Source: Halosimplex halophilum
GTDB lineage: Archaea > Halobacteriota > Halobacteria > Halobacteriales > Haloarculaceae
Direction of reading: 5' to 3'
DNA length: 64,000 nucleotides
Assembly: GCF_004698125.1 (NCBI RefSeq)
Contig: NZ_ML214298.1
Location: 248,001-312,000 of the forward strand
The notes below the pieces were generated by a model. The model was not told the origin of the DNA. It ran no database searches and saw nothing but the letters and a program-made list of their open reading frames with translations. This document shows positions 45,386 to 53,917 of the stretch, one piece after another. Every line of letters starts with the position of its first letter. Within the stretch, counting starts at the first letter, position 1. A program made the position numbers and the translations under genes.

Positions 45386-46284
45386 CCGAACTTCCCGGTG
45401 ACGTAGTCCTCGACGCGCTGGCTCTCGGGGCTCTCGAAGATCTTCTCGGTGTCGTCGTACTCGACGAGCTGCCCGCCCGTGAGGAACACGGCGGTCTGGT
45501 CGGAGATGCGGGCGGCCTGCTGCATGTTGTGCGTGACGACGACGACCGTGTAGTCCTCGGCGAGGTCCTCGATGAGGTCCTCGATCTTCGAGGTGGCGAC
45601 CGGGTCCAGCGCGCTCGCGGGCTCGTCCATGAGGATCACGTCGGGGTCGACCGCCAGACAGCGGGCGATGCAGAGCCGCTGTTGCTGGCCGCCCGACAGC
45701 CCCATGGCGTTGTCGTCGAGCCGGTCGTTGACCTCGTCCCACAGGGCCGCCTGTTCGAGCGCTCGCCGGACGAGCCGGTCGGCTTCCTCGCTGTCGTCGC
45801 GGCCGGTCAGCCGCGCGAGCAGCCCCGTGTCGAGGTCGCCGTGCTTGCGCGGTCCGTAGGTGATGTTGTCGCGGATGGACTTGGGGAAGGGGTTGGGCGC
45901 CTGGAACACCATGCCGACGCGCTTGCGGAGCTCGACGAGGTCGACGCCGTCCTGGTAGATCTCCCGGCCGTCGAGCTCGACCGAGCCGTCGACGCGGGCG
46001 GCGCTGATCCGGTCGTTCATCCGGTTCAGGCAGCGCAGGAACGTCGACTTGCCACAGCCCGAGGGGCCGATGAGCGCGGTGACGCTCTCCTCGGGGATGT
46101 CCATCGAGACGCCCTGCAGCGCGTGGTCGTCGCCGTAGTGGACGTCCAGGTCCTCGACGCTGAGTTTGGCCTCGCCGGCGAACTCGTACTCGCGCCACGC
46201 CTCGCGGATCCGCTCGTCGGTCTCGCCCGTCGTCGTCTCCGACGAGCGTGCTGTGCCTCCGGTCTTCGATTCTGTCTCACTCAT
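45382..46284 (-). CDS. pstB: Phosphate ABC transporter ATP-binding protein PstB
   Basis: A 300-residue ABC ATPase: Walker [11 protein letters not shown]-loop [11 protein letters not shown] (with the NPFP typical of PstB), signature LSGGQQQRL, Walker [13 protein letters not shown] and the H-loop VTHNMQQ. It powers high-affinity phosphate uptake through PstC-PstA. A 35-residue acidic N-terminal extension precedes the domain. The start overlaps pstA by eight bases. Confidence 0.95.
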   Translation of the reverse strand: MSETESKTGGTARSSETTTGETDERIREAWREYEFAGEAKLSVEDLDVHYGDDHALQGVSMDIPEESVTALIGPSGCGKSTFLRCLNRMNDRISAARVDGSVELDGREIYQDGVDLVELRKRVGMVFQAPNPFPKSIRDNITYGPRKHGDLDTGLLARLTGRDDSEEADRLVRRALEQAALWDEVNDRLDDNAMGLSGGQQQRLCIARCLAVDPDVILMDEPASALDPVATSKIEDLIEDLAEDYTVVVVTHNMQQAARISDQTAVFLTGGQLVEYDDTEKIFESPESQRVEDYVTGKFG

Positions 46285-47926
46285 AGCTCAGTTTGCTCCG
46301 GAAGTACTGTCGCGTGGCGATACCGACCGCGTAGAAGGCGAGGACGACGCCCAGCAGGACTAAGGCCGTCCCCCAGCCGAAGGCGGTGATGTCCTCGACG
46401 CCGGCGCTGCCGCCGGTGCCGGTCAGGATCACCTGCCAGAGCTGGTAGGGCAGGGCGGTCGTCGCCTGGGTGAGTTCGGGATTGGTGACGAACGGCGGCG
46501 ACCACGAGAGCTGGAAACTGTTCAGCACCTTCGCCCGCTGGCCGGCGCCGACGAACGAGCCGCCGCCCATGGTCAACAGCAGGGGCGCGGTCTCGCCGGC
46601 GATGCGGCCCACCCCGAGGATGACGCCGGTGACGACGCCCGGCATCGCCGCCGGGAGGACGACGCTGCGGATCGTCCCCCACTTCGAGACGCCCAGCGCC
46701 GCGCTGGCGTCGCGGTACTCGTCGGGCACCGCGATCATCGCCTCGCGGGCCGTGATGACCACCAGCGGCAGCAGCATGAACCCGAGCGTGATCATCCCCG
46801 CGAGCAGCGACTTCTGTGGCTGGGGGGTAAAGCGGGGCACGAGGAACGTGGCGCCGAACAGGCCGAAGACGATGCTGGGCGTGGACCACAGCGCGTTCGT
46901 GGCGACCTCGACGACGTTCGTGAACCGACCCTGTTCGGCGTACTCGGTGAGGAAGACCGCCGCGCCGACGCCCAGCGGCACCGCGAGGACGACCGCGCCG
47001 ATCACGAGCCAGGCGGTCCCGACGATAGCCGGGAAGACGCCCGTGATGTCGGTAAAGAGGGAGGCGCCGTTCATCAGGAACGGCCAGTAGACCGGCCAGG
47101 TCACGTCGAATCCGAACCCGAACAGTCCGATCGTCGTCGTCGGGCCGACGCCGAGGCCGACCGCGATCCCCTCGGTGACCGGCCCGGCGCCTTTGAACAC
47201 GACGAAGGCGACGAGCGCGACCAGCACGGCGATGATCGCCAGGGCGTTGAGGTAGACGAGCAGGTACGCGCCCAGGTGGCGGCCGCGGGCGCCGAAGCCG
47301 CCGTAGGCCTTCGCTGCCGCCCAGCCGACGACCAGCGACGACGCCATGACAGCGAAGGGCGCGACCGTGCGCGCGAAGAAGGTCACCGACTGGGCGTCCG
47401 GGAAGTTCGACGGCGACCACGACCACTCGGGGCCGACGATCCCGAGCAGGAAGACCAGGCCGAAGAACGCGGCCAGCGCCCCGGCCGGCAGCGTCGAGCC
47501 GATGTCCTCCCGGGGCAGGGCGGTCGCGAAGAAGGCGACGGCGGCGAGGCCGAGCCCGCCGACCAGCCCGCCCGCGAGACCGAGCCCGAGCGTCTCGGCG
47601 GCGACGAGCGCGCCGATCAGCCCCCACAGCGCCGAGAACAGCCCCGCGGCGACGAAGCCGGCGCTCGCCCGCGGGTCGGTCGGGAAGATCCCCCGGTAGG
47701 AGGCCAGCCCGAACCCTGCCACGGCGACGCCCATGAGGACCAGCAGCAGGCCCAGCGTCGTCAGCGTCGGGAGGCCGGCGAGCGTGCCGGTGATCGAGAC
47801 GAGTTCGACCGTGGCCGCCAGCCCGAGGAAAAAGAGGACGGCGGCCAGGCCGACGGTCAGCGCGGCGACCGTCTCGTAGGTCGAGGTGTCCCCGCGGACG
47901 ACCGAGGATTCGGCGGCGCTCGCCAT
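46277..47926 (-). CDS. pstA: Phosphate ABC transporter permease PstA
   Basis: A 549-residue permease, nearly twice the length of bacterial PstA. The C-terminal 300 residues are the canonical PstA ([14 protein letters not shown], the coupling EAA-like loop, [19 protein letters not shown]), while the N-terminal 200 residues add about six extra helices. Similar long forms occur in Halobacteria. The ATG at 47926 overlaps the pstC stop as TGATG; a GTG three bases earlier is possible. Confidence 0.92.
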   Translation of the reverse strand: MASAAESSVVRGDTSTYETVAALTVGLAAVLFFLGLAATVELVSITGTLAGLPTLTTLGLLLVLMGVAVAGFGLASYRGIFPTDPRASAGFVAAGLFSALWGLIGALVAAETLGLGLAGGLVGGLGLAAVAFFATALPREDIGSTLPAGALAAFFGLVFLLGIVGPEWSWSPSNFPDAQSVTFFARTVAPFAVMASSLVVGWAAAKAYGGFGARGRHLGAYLLVYLNALAIIAVLVALVAFVVFKGAGPVTEGIAVGLGVGPTTTIGLFGFGFDVTWPVYWPFLMNGASLFTDITGVFPAIVGTAWLVIGAVVLAVPLGVGAAVFLTEYAEQGRFTNVVEVATNALWSTPSIVFGLFGATFLVPRFTPQPQKSLLAGMITLGFMLLPLVVITAREAMIAVPDEYRDASAALGVSKWGTIRSVVLPAAMPGVVTGVILGVGRIAGETAPLLLTMGGGSFVGAGQRAKVLNSFQLSWSPPFVTNPELTQATTALPYQLWQVILTGTGGSAGVEDITAFGWGTALVLLGVVLAFYAVGIATRQYFRSKLSYE

Positions 47927-49059
47927 CACTCGACACCCCCGACCTTCCGGTCCATGCGGCGTTCGATCAGCTGCGAGCCGATACTGAGGAAGAGGACGGA
48001 GACGAAGAGGATGCAGCCGGCGACGAACAGCGCGTCCTCCTGGTAGCCGCTGGAGGACCCGTAGTTGGCCGCGATCAGCGAGGTCAGCGTATCGAACCCG
48101 TAGAAGACGTTGTACAGCGGTTCGGCGATCGTCGGCTGGCGCCGAACCATGGCGGTCGCGGCCATCGTCTCGCCGATGGCCCGGCCGACGCCGAGCAACA
48201 CCGCCGCCGACACGCCGGAGAAGGCGGTCGGGAGGGTGACCGTCGTCATGGTCTGCCAGTCGGTCGTCCCCAGGGCGAGCGAGCCGCTCTTCATCGACTC
48301 GGGGACGCTGTTGATGGCGTCCTCGGCGACCGAGACGACCGTCGGCAGCGCCATCAGGCCGACGACGATGCCGACGAACAGGTACGTCCCCTGGCCGACC
48401 AGGTCGAACGCGTCGGAGGCCCAGGGGCTCAACACGGTGAACCCGAGGAAGCCGTAGACGATGGAGGGGATGCCGGCGAGGATCTCGACGCCGGGTTTGA
48501 CGACCTCGCGGACCGCCGGCGGGGCGATCTCCGAGAGGAACAGCGCGGCCGCGACCCCGAGCGGGCCGGCGACCGCGGTCGCGATGACCGTCACGAGGAC
48601 GGTCCCCTGGATCATCGGGAGCATCGAGTAGCGGGGCGTCCCCTGGGCGGGGCTCCAGTCCGTGGTCGTGAACATCTTGAGGCCCGGCACCGTGACGCCG
48701 AAGACCGTCCCGCTCCGGTCGGCCAGGATCGGCCAGGCCTCGTAGAAGATGAAGAAGGTGATCAGCGCGAGGATGACGACCGTCGAGACGGTCATCGCGA
48801 GCGTGACGCCGCGGGCCGCCAGCTCCCGGTGGGCCACCCAGCCGTACGCGACCGCGACCAGGAACCCGAGGAGGAATACCGAGGTGTACGGCGAGGTCGC
48901 GAGGAAGCCGGCGAACGCGCCCGCCAGCGACAGGGCCCCGAGCGCACCCGCGGCCACCGCGTCGTTATCCGTGTCCTGTACGAACGCCGCGAACCGAGCG
49001 AACCGAGACGCCAGTCGGGACTGCCACCCGTCGGAGTCTCGCTGTTGGTTTGTTGCCAT
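47926..49059 (-). CDS. pstC: Phosphate ABC transporter permease PstC
   Basis: A 377-residue permease with a cytoplasmic N-terminal 45 residues and about eight helices; typical segments are GVAAALFLSEIAPPAVREVVKPGVE, shortened here to the motif FLSEIAP, and the coupling loop ALGTTDWQTMTTVTLP. With PstA it forms the phosphate channel. ATG 49059 is chosen because MATNQQ starts the conserved part; it is 63 bases after pstS. Confidence 0.93.
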   Translation of the reverse strand: MATNQQRDSDGWQSRLASRFARFAAFVQDTDNDAVAAGALGALSLAGAFAGFLATSPYTSVFLLGFLVAVAYGWVAHRELAARGVTLAMTVSTVVILALITFFIFYEAWPILADRSGTVFGVTVPGLKMFTTTDWSPAQGTPRYSMLPMIQGTVLVTVIATAVAGPLGVAAALFLSEIAPPAVREVVKPGVEILAGIPSIVYGFLGFTVLSPWASDAFDLVGQGTYLFVGIVVGLMALPTVVSVAEDAINSVPESMKSGSLALGTTDWQTMTTVTLPTAFSGVSAAVLLGVGRAIGETMAATAMVRRQPTIAEPLYNVFYGFDTLTSLIAANYGSSSGYQEDALFVAGCILFVSVLFLSIGSQLIERRMDRKVGGVE

Positions 49060-49122
49060 GATTGTATGCGAAAGGTGGACCGCGACCGGGAGCACCAGAC
49101 CGGCCGCGTCCGGGGACGAACC

Positions 49123-50364
49123 TCAGGCGGTCTCGGGGAGCTTCTCCAGCTCGGCCTCGAGGTCGGCGGTCGGCAGCGGGATGTAGTTGTTGTCCTCGAC
49201 GAACACCTGCTGGCCGAACTGCGTCAGGAACATCCGCATGAACGCGCCCTCGCGGTTGTCAGTGCCGCTGGGGGTGTCCTCGGTGATCTTCGTGTACATG
49301 TGCAGGTCGCGGTTCAGCGGGTAGGAGCTGTCGAAGATGGTGTTCTCGGCGTCCTTGCTGGTCTCGTAGACCGTCCCGTCGAACTCCAGCGCGATGGGCT
49401 GGACCTGCTCGCCGGTGAACGCGAGCGCCATGTACGCGATGGCGCCCTCGTTCTGGCGGACGAGCTGGGCGACGCCCTGGTTCTGGCCCTGGCGGGTGTC
49501 GACGCCCGGCATCTCGGCCTCCGCGTCGCCGAGCATGTTCAGCCGGAAGGAGGTGTCCGTGCCCGACCCGACCGCGCGGCCGATGCAGAAGATCTCCTGG
49601 TCGGGGCCGCCGATCTCCGACCAGTTGGTGATCTCGTCCTGGTAGATCTTGCGGACCTGCTCGGCGGTGAGCTGGTCGATGCCGGCGTCGTAGATGTCCT
49701 TGCTCACGACGATCGGCTGGCCGTCGCGGCCGAGGACGTGGTCGACGACCTCCTCGTCGCGCTTCTCCTCGCTCCAGCCGAGCTCGGCCGTGATGGGGCC
49801 CGAGGAGTTACCGATGTCGACGAGGCCGTTCGTGACCGCTTCACAGCCGGTCCCGGAGTGGCTCAGGCCGATGGTCGCGCGGTAGGGCGGGTTCGAGCGC
49901 TCGCCGGTCGGCTCGAAGCCGTACTGGCTCGCGAAGTAGTCGGCGAGGTGCTGGTCCGTCTCGATCTCCGACCAGCCGGGGACCGACCCCTCGTCGTTGC
50001 TGCCCCAGTACTCGCCGTCGCTCGGCGGGGCGTTGCCGTTCCAGTAGGAGGCGCCCTTGTTCGCGATGGGGTAGACCGTCGACGACCCCTCGCCGGTGAG
50101 CAGCGACGGCTCGTTCGGGCTGCTCGACGACCCGTCCGAGCCGTCCGAGGAGTCCGACCCGTCGCCCGAGGAGCCGTCCGAGCCGTCACCCGAGGAGCCG
50201 TCGGAGGAACCGCTGTCGGGTTCGTTCTCCGGCTCCGGCGTGGCCGTCTCCTCGTCGCCCCCGCCCGCACACCCCGCGAGCCCGGCCGCGCCGACCGCGC
50301 CGGATGTCAGCAGGAACTTGCGCCGCGTTACCCTGTCCGCCGGACGCTCCGAATCGTGCGTCAT
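49123..50364 (-). CDS. pstS: Phosphate-binding lipoprotein PstS
   Basis: A 413-residue substrate-binding protein with a Tat signal (TRRKFLLTSGAVG) and lipobox LAGC, so it is exported folded and anchored by a lipid at the outer face. A Ser/Asp/Gly linker of about 60 residues follows, then the phosphate-binding fold with GEGSSTVYPI, SHSGTGCEA and GRAVGSGTDTSF. It is the first gene of the pstSCAB-phoU-phoU operon. ATG 50364 gives the best Tat signal. Confidence 0.94.
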   Translation of the reverse strand: MTHDSERPADRVTRRKFLLTSGAVGAAGLAGCAGGGDEETATPEPENEPDSGSSDGSSGDGSDGSSGDGSDSSDGSDGSSSSPNEPSLLTGEGSSTVYPIANKGASYWNGNAPPSDGEYWGSNDEGSVPGWSEIETDQHLADYFASQYGFEPTGERSNPPYRATIGLSHSGTGCEAVTNGLVDIGNSSGPITAELGWSEEKRDEEVVDHVLGRDGQPIVVSKDIYDAGIDQLTAEQVRKIYQDEITNWSEIGGPDQEIFCIGRAVGSGTDTSFRLNMLGDAEAEMPGVDTRQGQNQGVAQLVRQNEGAIAYMALAFTGEQVQPIALEFDGTVYETSKDAENTIFDSSYPLNRDLHMYTKITEDTPSGTDNREGAFMRMFLTQFGQQVFVEDNNYIPLPTADLEAELEKLPETA

Positions 50365-50397
50365 CACCCGAGACCAGTCGGGACCCAAGTAAACGGG

Positions 50398-50416
50398 TTT
50401 ATAATAGGGGTACCCC
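50398..50416 (-). promoter_or_regulatory. pst operon promoter with adjacent palindrome
   Basis: On the coding (minus) strand TATTATAAA (50398-50406) is a strong TATA box about 38 bases before the pstS ATG, giving a leader of about 12 bases. Directly upstream, GGGGTACCCC (50407-50416) is a perfect ten-base palindrome that overlaps the BRE position, a good candidate for a phosphate-responsive operator. Confidence 0.55.
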
Positions 50417-50529
50417 CCGGTACGAGGCCCCTCTGAGCGGTACTGTCGGCTGTGTGTGCCAACAGTTTGCAGGGGTCAGTACGGAGCGGTATATAGTCCA
50501 GTGTCGATCGGGAGACGGCGGCGGCCCCA

Positions 50530-50547
50530 CCGCTCGTCGACGAGCGG
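50530..50547. promoter_or_regulatory. 18-bp perfect palindrome
   Basis: CCGCTCGTCGACGAGCGG lies in the 356-base interval 50365-50720 between the divergent pstS and Tat-protein genes. A TATA-like GGTATATAG (50491-50499) lies 30 bases upstream of it on the + strand, but no gene follows that box directly. It may be an operator of a lost gene or a small RNA hairpin. The interval becomes AT-rich from about 50590. Confidence 0.4.
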
Positions 50548-50687
50548 AGCTGCGGCTGTCGGGCTATGGCCATGGACTGATTGGTCATCCCAGGAACCGT
50601 TGAAATGTGTTGGAAGAGACGATCCCGCCCCCAACCTATTGAAAATAATATTTTTAACTATTGTCGTACATCATTCAACCGGAAAAC

Positions 50688-50696
50688 ATATTAATC
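50688..50696 (+). promoter_or_regulatory. TATA box of the AT-rich Tat-exported protein gene
   Basis: CATATTAAT lies 25-33 bases before the ATG at 50721, the spacing of a leaderless haloarchaeal promoter. A second AT-rich box (AATAATATTTTT, about 50645-50656) is further upstream. This spacing decides the start at 50721 over the in-frame ATG at 50661. Confidence 0.5.
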
Positions 50697-50720
50697 AACA
50701 ACTATGATTGTCAATTGCTG

Positions 50721-51347
50721 ATGAAAGGAAACAAATTTGGCCGACGACAGTTCCTGCAATCGACCGCCGCCGCAACGCTCGGGATCTCGGGCGGAATGGC
50801 TGCGAGTGGGACAGCAACAGCGGATGACGATCAGGTCGAGATATTTGTATGGCATAGCGGGGAGAAAACTTGGGATTATCGCATCTATACTGGTTACGGC
50901 GAGGACTCCATAGAAAAGGGCGTTCTGGCCGATGACAATGACAAAATCGCCTCCAACGGAGAATATCTATTGGGAACAATCGAAGGTAATTCGACAGACA
51001 ACTATTGGATGGATGCCGACGATAACGTTGATAAGGTCTACGTCCAGTTTGCAGATTACGGATTTATACAACTCGAGGTAACAGGGACCGACCTCGGCAA
51101 AGCAACTGGTATAACGAGAGATACAAACGAAGACTGGCCGGGATATGATTACGAAATAACCTACGATCATCCAGTGCGGGATCATCCGAGATATACAGAC
51201 GATGGCCAAGATGAATCCGGCAATCCAGCCGAAGGGACTGTCGATCCCATGGACAATGATGGATTCATAGGTGGGCAGCCGAGAGACATAATTTTCTACC
51301 ATCCCGAGGACTCTGACAAGAAGTTAGAGATAAATATTCGCCGATAA
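50721..51347 (+). CDS. AT-rich, Tat-exported orphan protein
   Basis: A 208-residue secreted protein with a Tat signal (FGRRQFLQSTAAATLGISGG, cleavage after about residue 32). The mature part is acidic and rich in Asp, Tyr, Trp and Gly. It holds a short beta-rich region (QVEIFVWHSGEKTWDYRIYT, later DKVYVQFADYGFIQLEVTG). I do not recognise the family. Codon use is visibly AT-rich with many TAT, ATA and AAA codons unlike all neighbouring genes, which points to recent transfer. It lies between pstS and a gene remnant with a CRISPR repeat, in what looks like an accessory island. Confidence 0.75.
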   Translation: MKGNKFGRRQFLQSTAAATLGISGGMAASGTATADDDQVEIFVWHSGEKTWDYRIYTGYGEDSIEKGVLADDNDKIASNGEYLLGTIEGNSTDNYWMDADDNVDKVYVQFADYGFIQLEVTGTDLGKATGITRDTNEDWPGYDYEITYDHPVRDHPRYTDDGQDESGNPAEGTVDPMDNDGFIGGQPRDIIFYHPEDSDKKLEINIRR

Positions 51348-51423
51348 AAGACAGCGATAGAGAAGATAATGATAACACTGTAAATAGGTTGATGTCCAGC
51401 TGCTTAGCGAAAGCATCTGGACC

Positions 51424-51831
51424 ATGTGTTTACCGTTCAGTTCCGGATTACCACGCTCTTCGTTGGCTGAACTTGAGAAAGTGGCACAGCGCGTCGGCAT
51501 GGTGTTCCATGGCCCCCAAGAAACCCTCAACGACCGACAGACCGTCGGCCAGATCGTCCGCGAACAACTGGAAGCGCACGACTGGCCGACGCTGACCGTC
51601 GCAGTCACCGGCGTCGACGAGGCGTCCGTCGTCGGGGACAGCCCGGTAGAAGACCGGACGGACGGCGAGTCGGTCGACGACGCCGAGAGCGCCGATGTCA
51701 CGGTCGATCTCGGTGAGAGCGACCACGAGGTGGCCGTCCGTGAGCGTCTCCCGCTTGACTCGTCGGACGTGAGCGTCTCCATCGACCGCGTTCGGGCCGA
51801 CGACCGTAGCGCTTCTATCGAGCCTTCTTGA
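51424..51831 (+). pseudogene. Fragment of an ABC transporter ATPase fused to acidic sequence
   Basis: Residues 13-52 (LAELEKVAQRVGMVFHGPQE, then TLNDRQTVGQIVREQLEAHDW) match the Q-loop region of Opp/Dpp-type ABC ATPases, where MVFQ-P-LNP-TVG-I is expected. There is no Walker A, signature motif or Walker B. The rest is acidic Ser/Asp/Val-rich sequence of unknown origin. So this is most likely a broken gene; a small real protein starting at the ATG near 51499 cannot be excluded. It belongs to the accessory stretch 50.4-52.1 kb. Confidence 0.45.
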
Positions 51832-51997
51832 GACCCACGAGTGATCGCCACCGAGTACAGCGCGACCGTTCGGGATCGACCCGTTCCCACGCGACTCGGT
51901 CGTCGACCTCCGGGGGGTCAGCGGAGTATCGAGGGTCGACGGAAACGAAGTGAGAACGGTCCCAAAGCATGCGTGAGGACGGTGAACCGGCCATGGT

Positions 51998-52069
51998 GTT
52001 CCAGACGAACCCTCGCGGGGTTGAAGCTACGCCCGGGGGATGTCGTAGTACTGTGCTGTTCGTTTCAGA
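51998..52069 (+). CRISPR. Orphan CRISPR repeat with one spacer and a degenerate second repeat
   Basis: Bases 51998-52027 form a 30-base unit that begins GTTCCAGACGAACCC and ends GGGGTTGAAGC. This is very close to the type I-B repeats known from Haloferax and Haloarcula (GTTTCAGACGAACCC ... GGGTTGAAGC). It has the internal stem AACCC/GGGTT. After a 34-base interval (52028-52061), the length of a normal haloarchaeal spacer, GTTTCAGA at 52062-52069 starts a second, decayed repeat. No cas gene is in the window. It is probably the last trace of an array or a solitary leader-end repeat. Confidence 0.65.
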
Positions 52070-52115
52070 GTCGAATAGACGATACCCCTCGTGACGAGAT
52101 CACCGGGTCAACTGG

Positions 52116-53201
52116 TCACGCCCCGTAGATCTCGTACAGCGCCGCGAGGCCGCCGACGGCGACGACCAGCCAGTAGCTCGCCAGCCGGTAGACCAGGGCG
52201 ACGGCCGCCGCGGTGCTCGCCGGGACCGCCGTCAGCGCGACGAGTAACCCGACCAGGGCGAACTCGACGCCGCCCAGCCCGCCCGGCGTCGGGACGAGTC
52301 CCGCGACGGTGCTGGCGGGGACGACGAACATGACGACGAACAGCCCGAGTTCGACGCCGAGGGTCCGACCGGCCAGGTACAGCGGGAGGGCGAACAGCAC
52401 CCAGCCGACGGCCGAGAGGGCGAGCGCGTACGCGAGCGTCCGCGGCTCGGCGGCGATCCGCTCCAGCTCGGCGTAGAACTCCCGGACCGTCGCCCGGACC
52501 GACCCCACGTCGACGAACGGGAGCAGGTCGCCGACGGACCCGACCGCGACGGCGACGGTGTCCTCGACGCGGTCGCGCTTGCGCCAGACGACGGCGCCAG
52601 CCACCCCGACGGTGCCGACGACCGCGACGAGCGTCCCCGCCAGCAGGTTCGCCCGCCGCGGGAGTCCCCCTCCCAGGGCGAGCCCTCCGAAGCCGACGAG
52701 CGCGAAGCCGACGTACGGGACGAGGTTGATGGTGTCCGCGGAGGTGACGCTCGCCAGCCCCTGCTCGTAGGAGATCCGGTCGTCCGCCGAGAGGACGTAG
52801 GCGATCAGCGGGCCGCCGCCGGCCTTCCCCAGCGGCGTCACGTAGTCGCCGAACGTCGCCGCGAAGTAGGTGACCACCAGCGGCGGATAGGCGGCGTCGA
52901 CGCCGACGAGTTCCAGCAGCTCGTCCCACACCTTCGCCCAGACGGCGAGGCCGGCGACCGACGACGCCATCGCCAGCGCGAGCCACTTCGGGTCCGCGCG
53001 GGCGAAGGTCCGGCTGATCTCCCCCCAGCCGATCACCCGCCCGAACAGGTACAGCAACGCGACGGCGACGCCGAACCCCACGCCGACCTTCGCGAGGGTG
53101 CGCCGGCCGAGTCCCCGGCCGGCCTCCTCGGCGGTCGGCCCCCCGTTCGAGGCCGCCGGCTCCTCGGACTCGCGCCGCTCGCGCTCGATGCTGTCGTCCA
53201 T
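52116..53201 (-). CDS. Flippase-like membrane protein (lysylphosphatidylglycerol synthetase TM region family)
   Basis: A 361-residue protein with about eight transmembrane helices and the family motifs FGDYVTPLGKAGGGP (the conserved P-x-G-x-G-G-xP type loop) and VPTPGGLGGVE. This family (YbhN/UPF0104, related to the membrane part of MprF and AglD-linked proteins) is thought to move lipid-linked substrates across the membrane. Start 53201 is chosen since MDDSIERERR begins the conserved charged N-terminus. It is divergent from the gene at 53363. Confidence 0.82.
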   Translation of the reverse strand: MDDSIERERRESEEPAASNGGPTAEEAGRGLGRRTLAKVGVGFGVAVALLYLFGRVIGWGEISRTFARADPKWLALAMASSVAGLAVWAKVWDELLELVGVDAAYPPLVVTYFAATFGDYVTPLGKAGGGPLIAYVLSADDRISYEQGLASVTSADTINLVPYVGFALVGFGGLALGGGLPRRANLLAGTLVAVVGTVGVAGAVVWRKRDRVEDTVAVAVGSVGDLLPFVDVGSVRATVREFYAELERIAAEPRTLAYALALSAVGWVLFALPLYLAGRTLGVELGLFVVMFVVPASTVAGLVPTPGGLGGVEFALVGLLVALTAVPASTAAAVALVYRLASYWLVVAVGGLAALYEIYGA

Positions 53202-53279
53202 CGGTCGCGTCGGCTCCCGTAGTGCTCGCAGCCCCAAAAGGGGCGACCGCGCAGGAGCGTGGTCCGGTCCGCGTCGAGT

Positions 53280-53287
53280 CTATATAG
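53280..53287. promoter_or_regulatory. Symmetric TATA element between divergent genes
   Basis: CTATATAG is self-complementary and lies between the divergent genes starting at 53201 and 53363, about 79 and 76 bases from each ATG. It could serve both directions. A second + strand box, AAATTATTAGG (53318-53328), is closer to the right-hand gene. The 14 bases GCCCCAAAAGGGGC (53231-53244) form a short hairpin in the left-hand leader. Confidence 0.35.
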
Positions 53288-53362
53288 TTTCCTGTGACGT
53301 AACGTATCGATCGAAGGAAATTATTAGGGAGCGGCGGGCGAGTCGCCGCGTGACGCCCACCC

Positions 53363-53917
53363 ATGGTCACCGCCAGTACCCAGCCGCGTTCGGTCGCACT
53401 GTTCGTCCGCTCGCTGTCGCCGTCGGCGTCGCCCGCGGCCCGCCACGCCGAGTGGGTCAGGGCCCTCGAAGCCGGCGGTCGGGTCGCAGAGGCCTCGGTC
53501 GCCGTCTGGGGGTCGGAGGTCGAACTGTCCGCCCGGGCCCGCCGGACGCCGGCGGGCAAGTGCGTCCTCGACCGGGTCGCCGCCTTCCGGGCGTGGGCCG
53601 ACGAGCGCGGCGTCTCGATGGCTCCCTTTTTCGACACACGGGCGGTCTCCGCGTCGCTGACCGGCGAGGAGTACACCGCGCTCCGGCTGCCGGTCACCTG
53701 CCTCGCCGAGTACGAGGACGAGGAGCTGGTCCACGTCGCCCCCTACAGCACCGGCGAGGCCATCTGCTCGGTCGCCGACCGGCTGCGCCGGCTCGACCGG
53801 GCGGCCGGCGTCGACGAGGACCGCGGCGACGGGACCGCGCTCGCCGAACGACCGACCGACGGGCCCGCGACCGGGTCGGCCGCTGACGCTACGGTCCCGA
53901 CCGTTCGGACGCCGTGA
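53363..53917 (+). CDS. Haloarchaeal protein of unknown function (HTH-domain-annotated family)
   Basis: A 184-residue protein. The first 130 residues form an alpha/beta domain (RSVALFVRSLSPS, ASVAVWGSEVEL, CVLDRVAAFRAWADERGVSMAPFF, then CLAEYEDEELVHVAPY) that recurs in several copies in haloarchaeal genomes and is sometimes annotated HTH domain-containing; I do not see a convincing helix-turn-helix. The last 45 residues are low-complexity Asp/Ala/Thr. Its 3' end overlaps the convergent NmrA gene by 29 bases. Function unknown. Confidence 0.7.
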   Translation: MVTASTQPRSVALFVRSLSPSASPAARHAEWVRALEAGGRVAEASVAVWGSEVELSARARRTPAGKCVLDRVAAFRAWADERGVSMAPFFDTRAVSASLTGEEYTALRLPVTCLAEYEDEELVHVAPYSTGEAICSVADRLRRLDRAAGVDEDRGDGTALAERPTDGPATGSAADATVPTVRTP

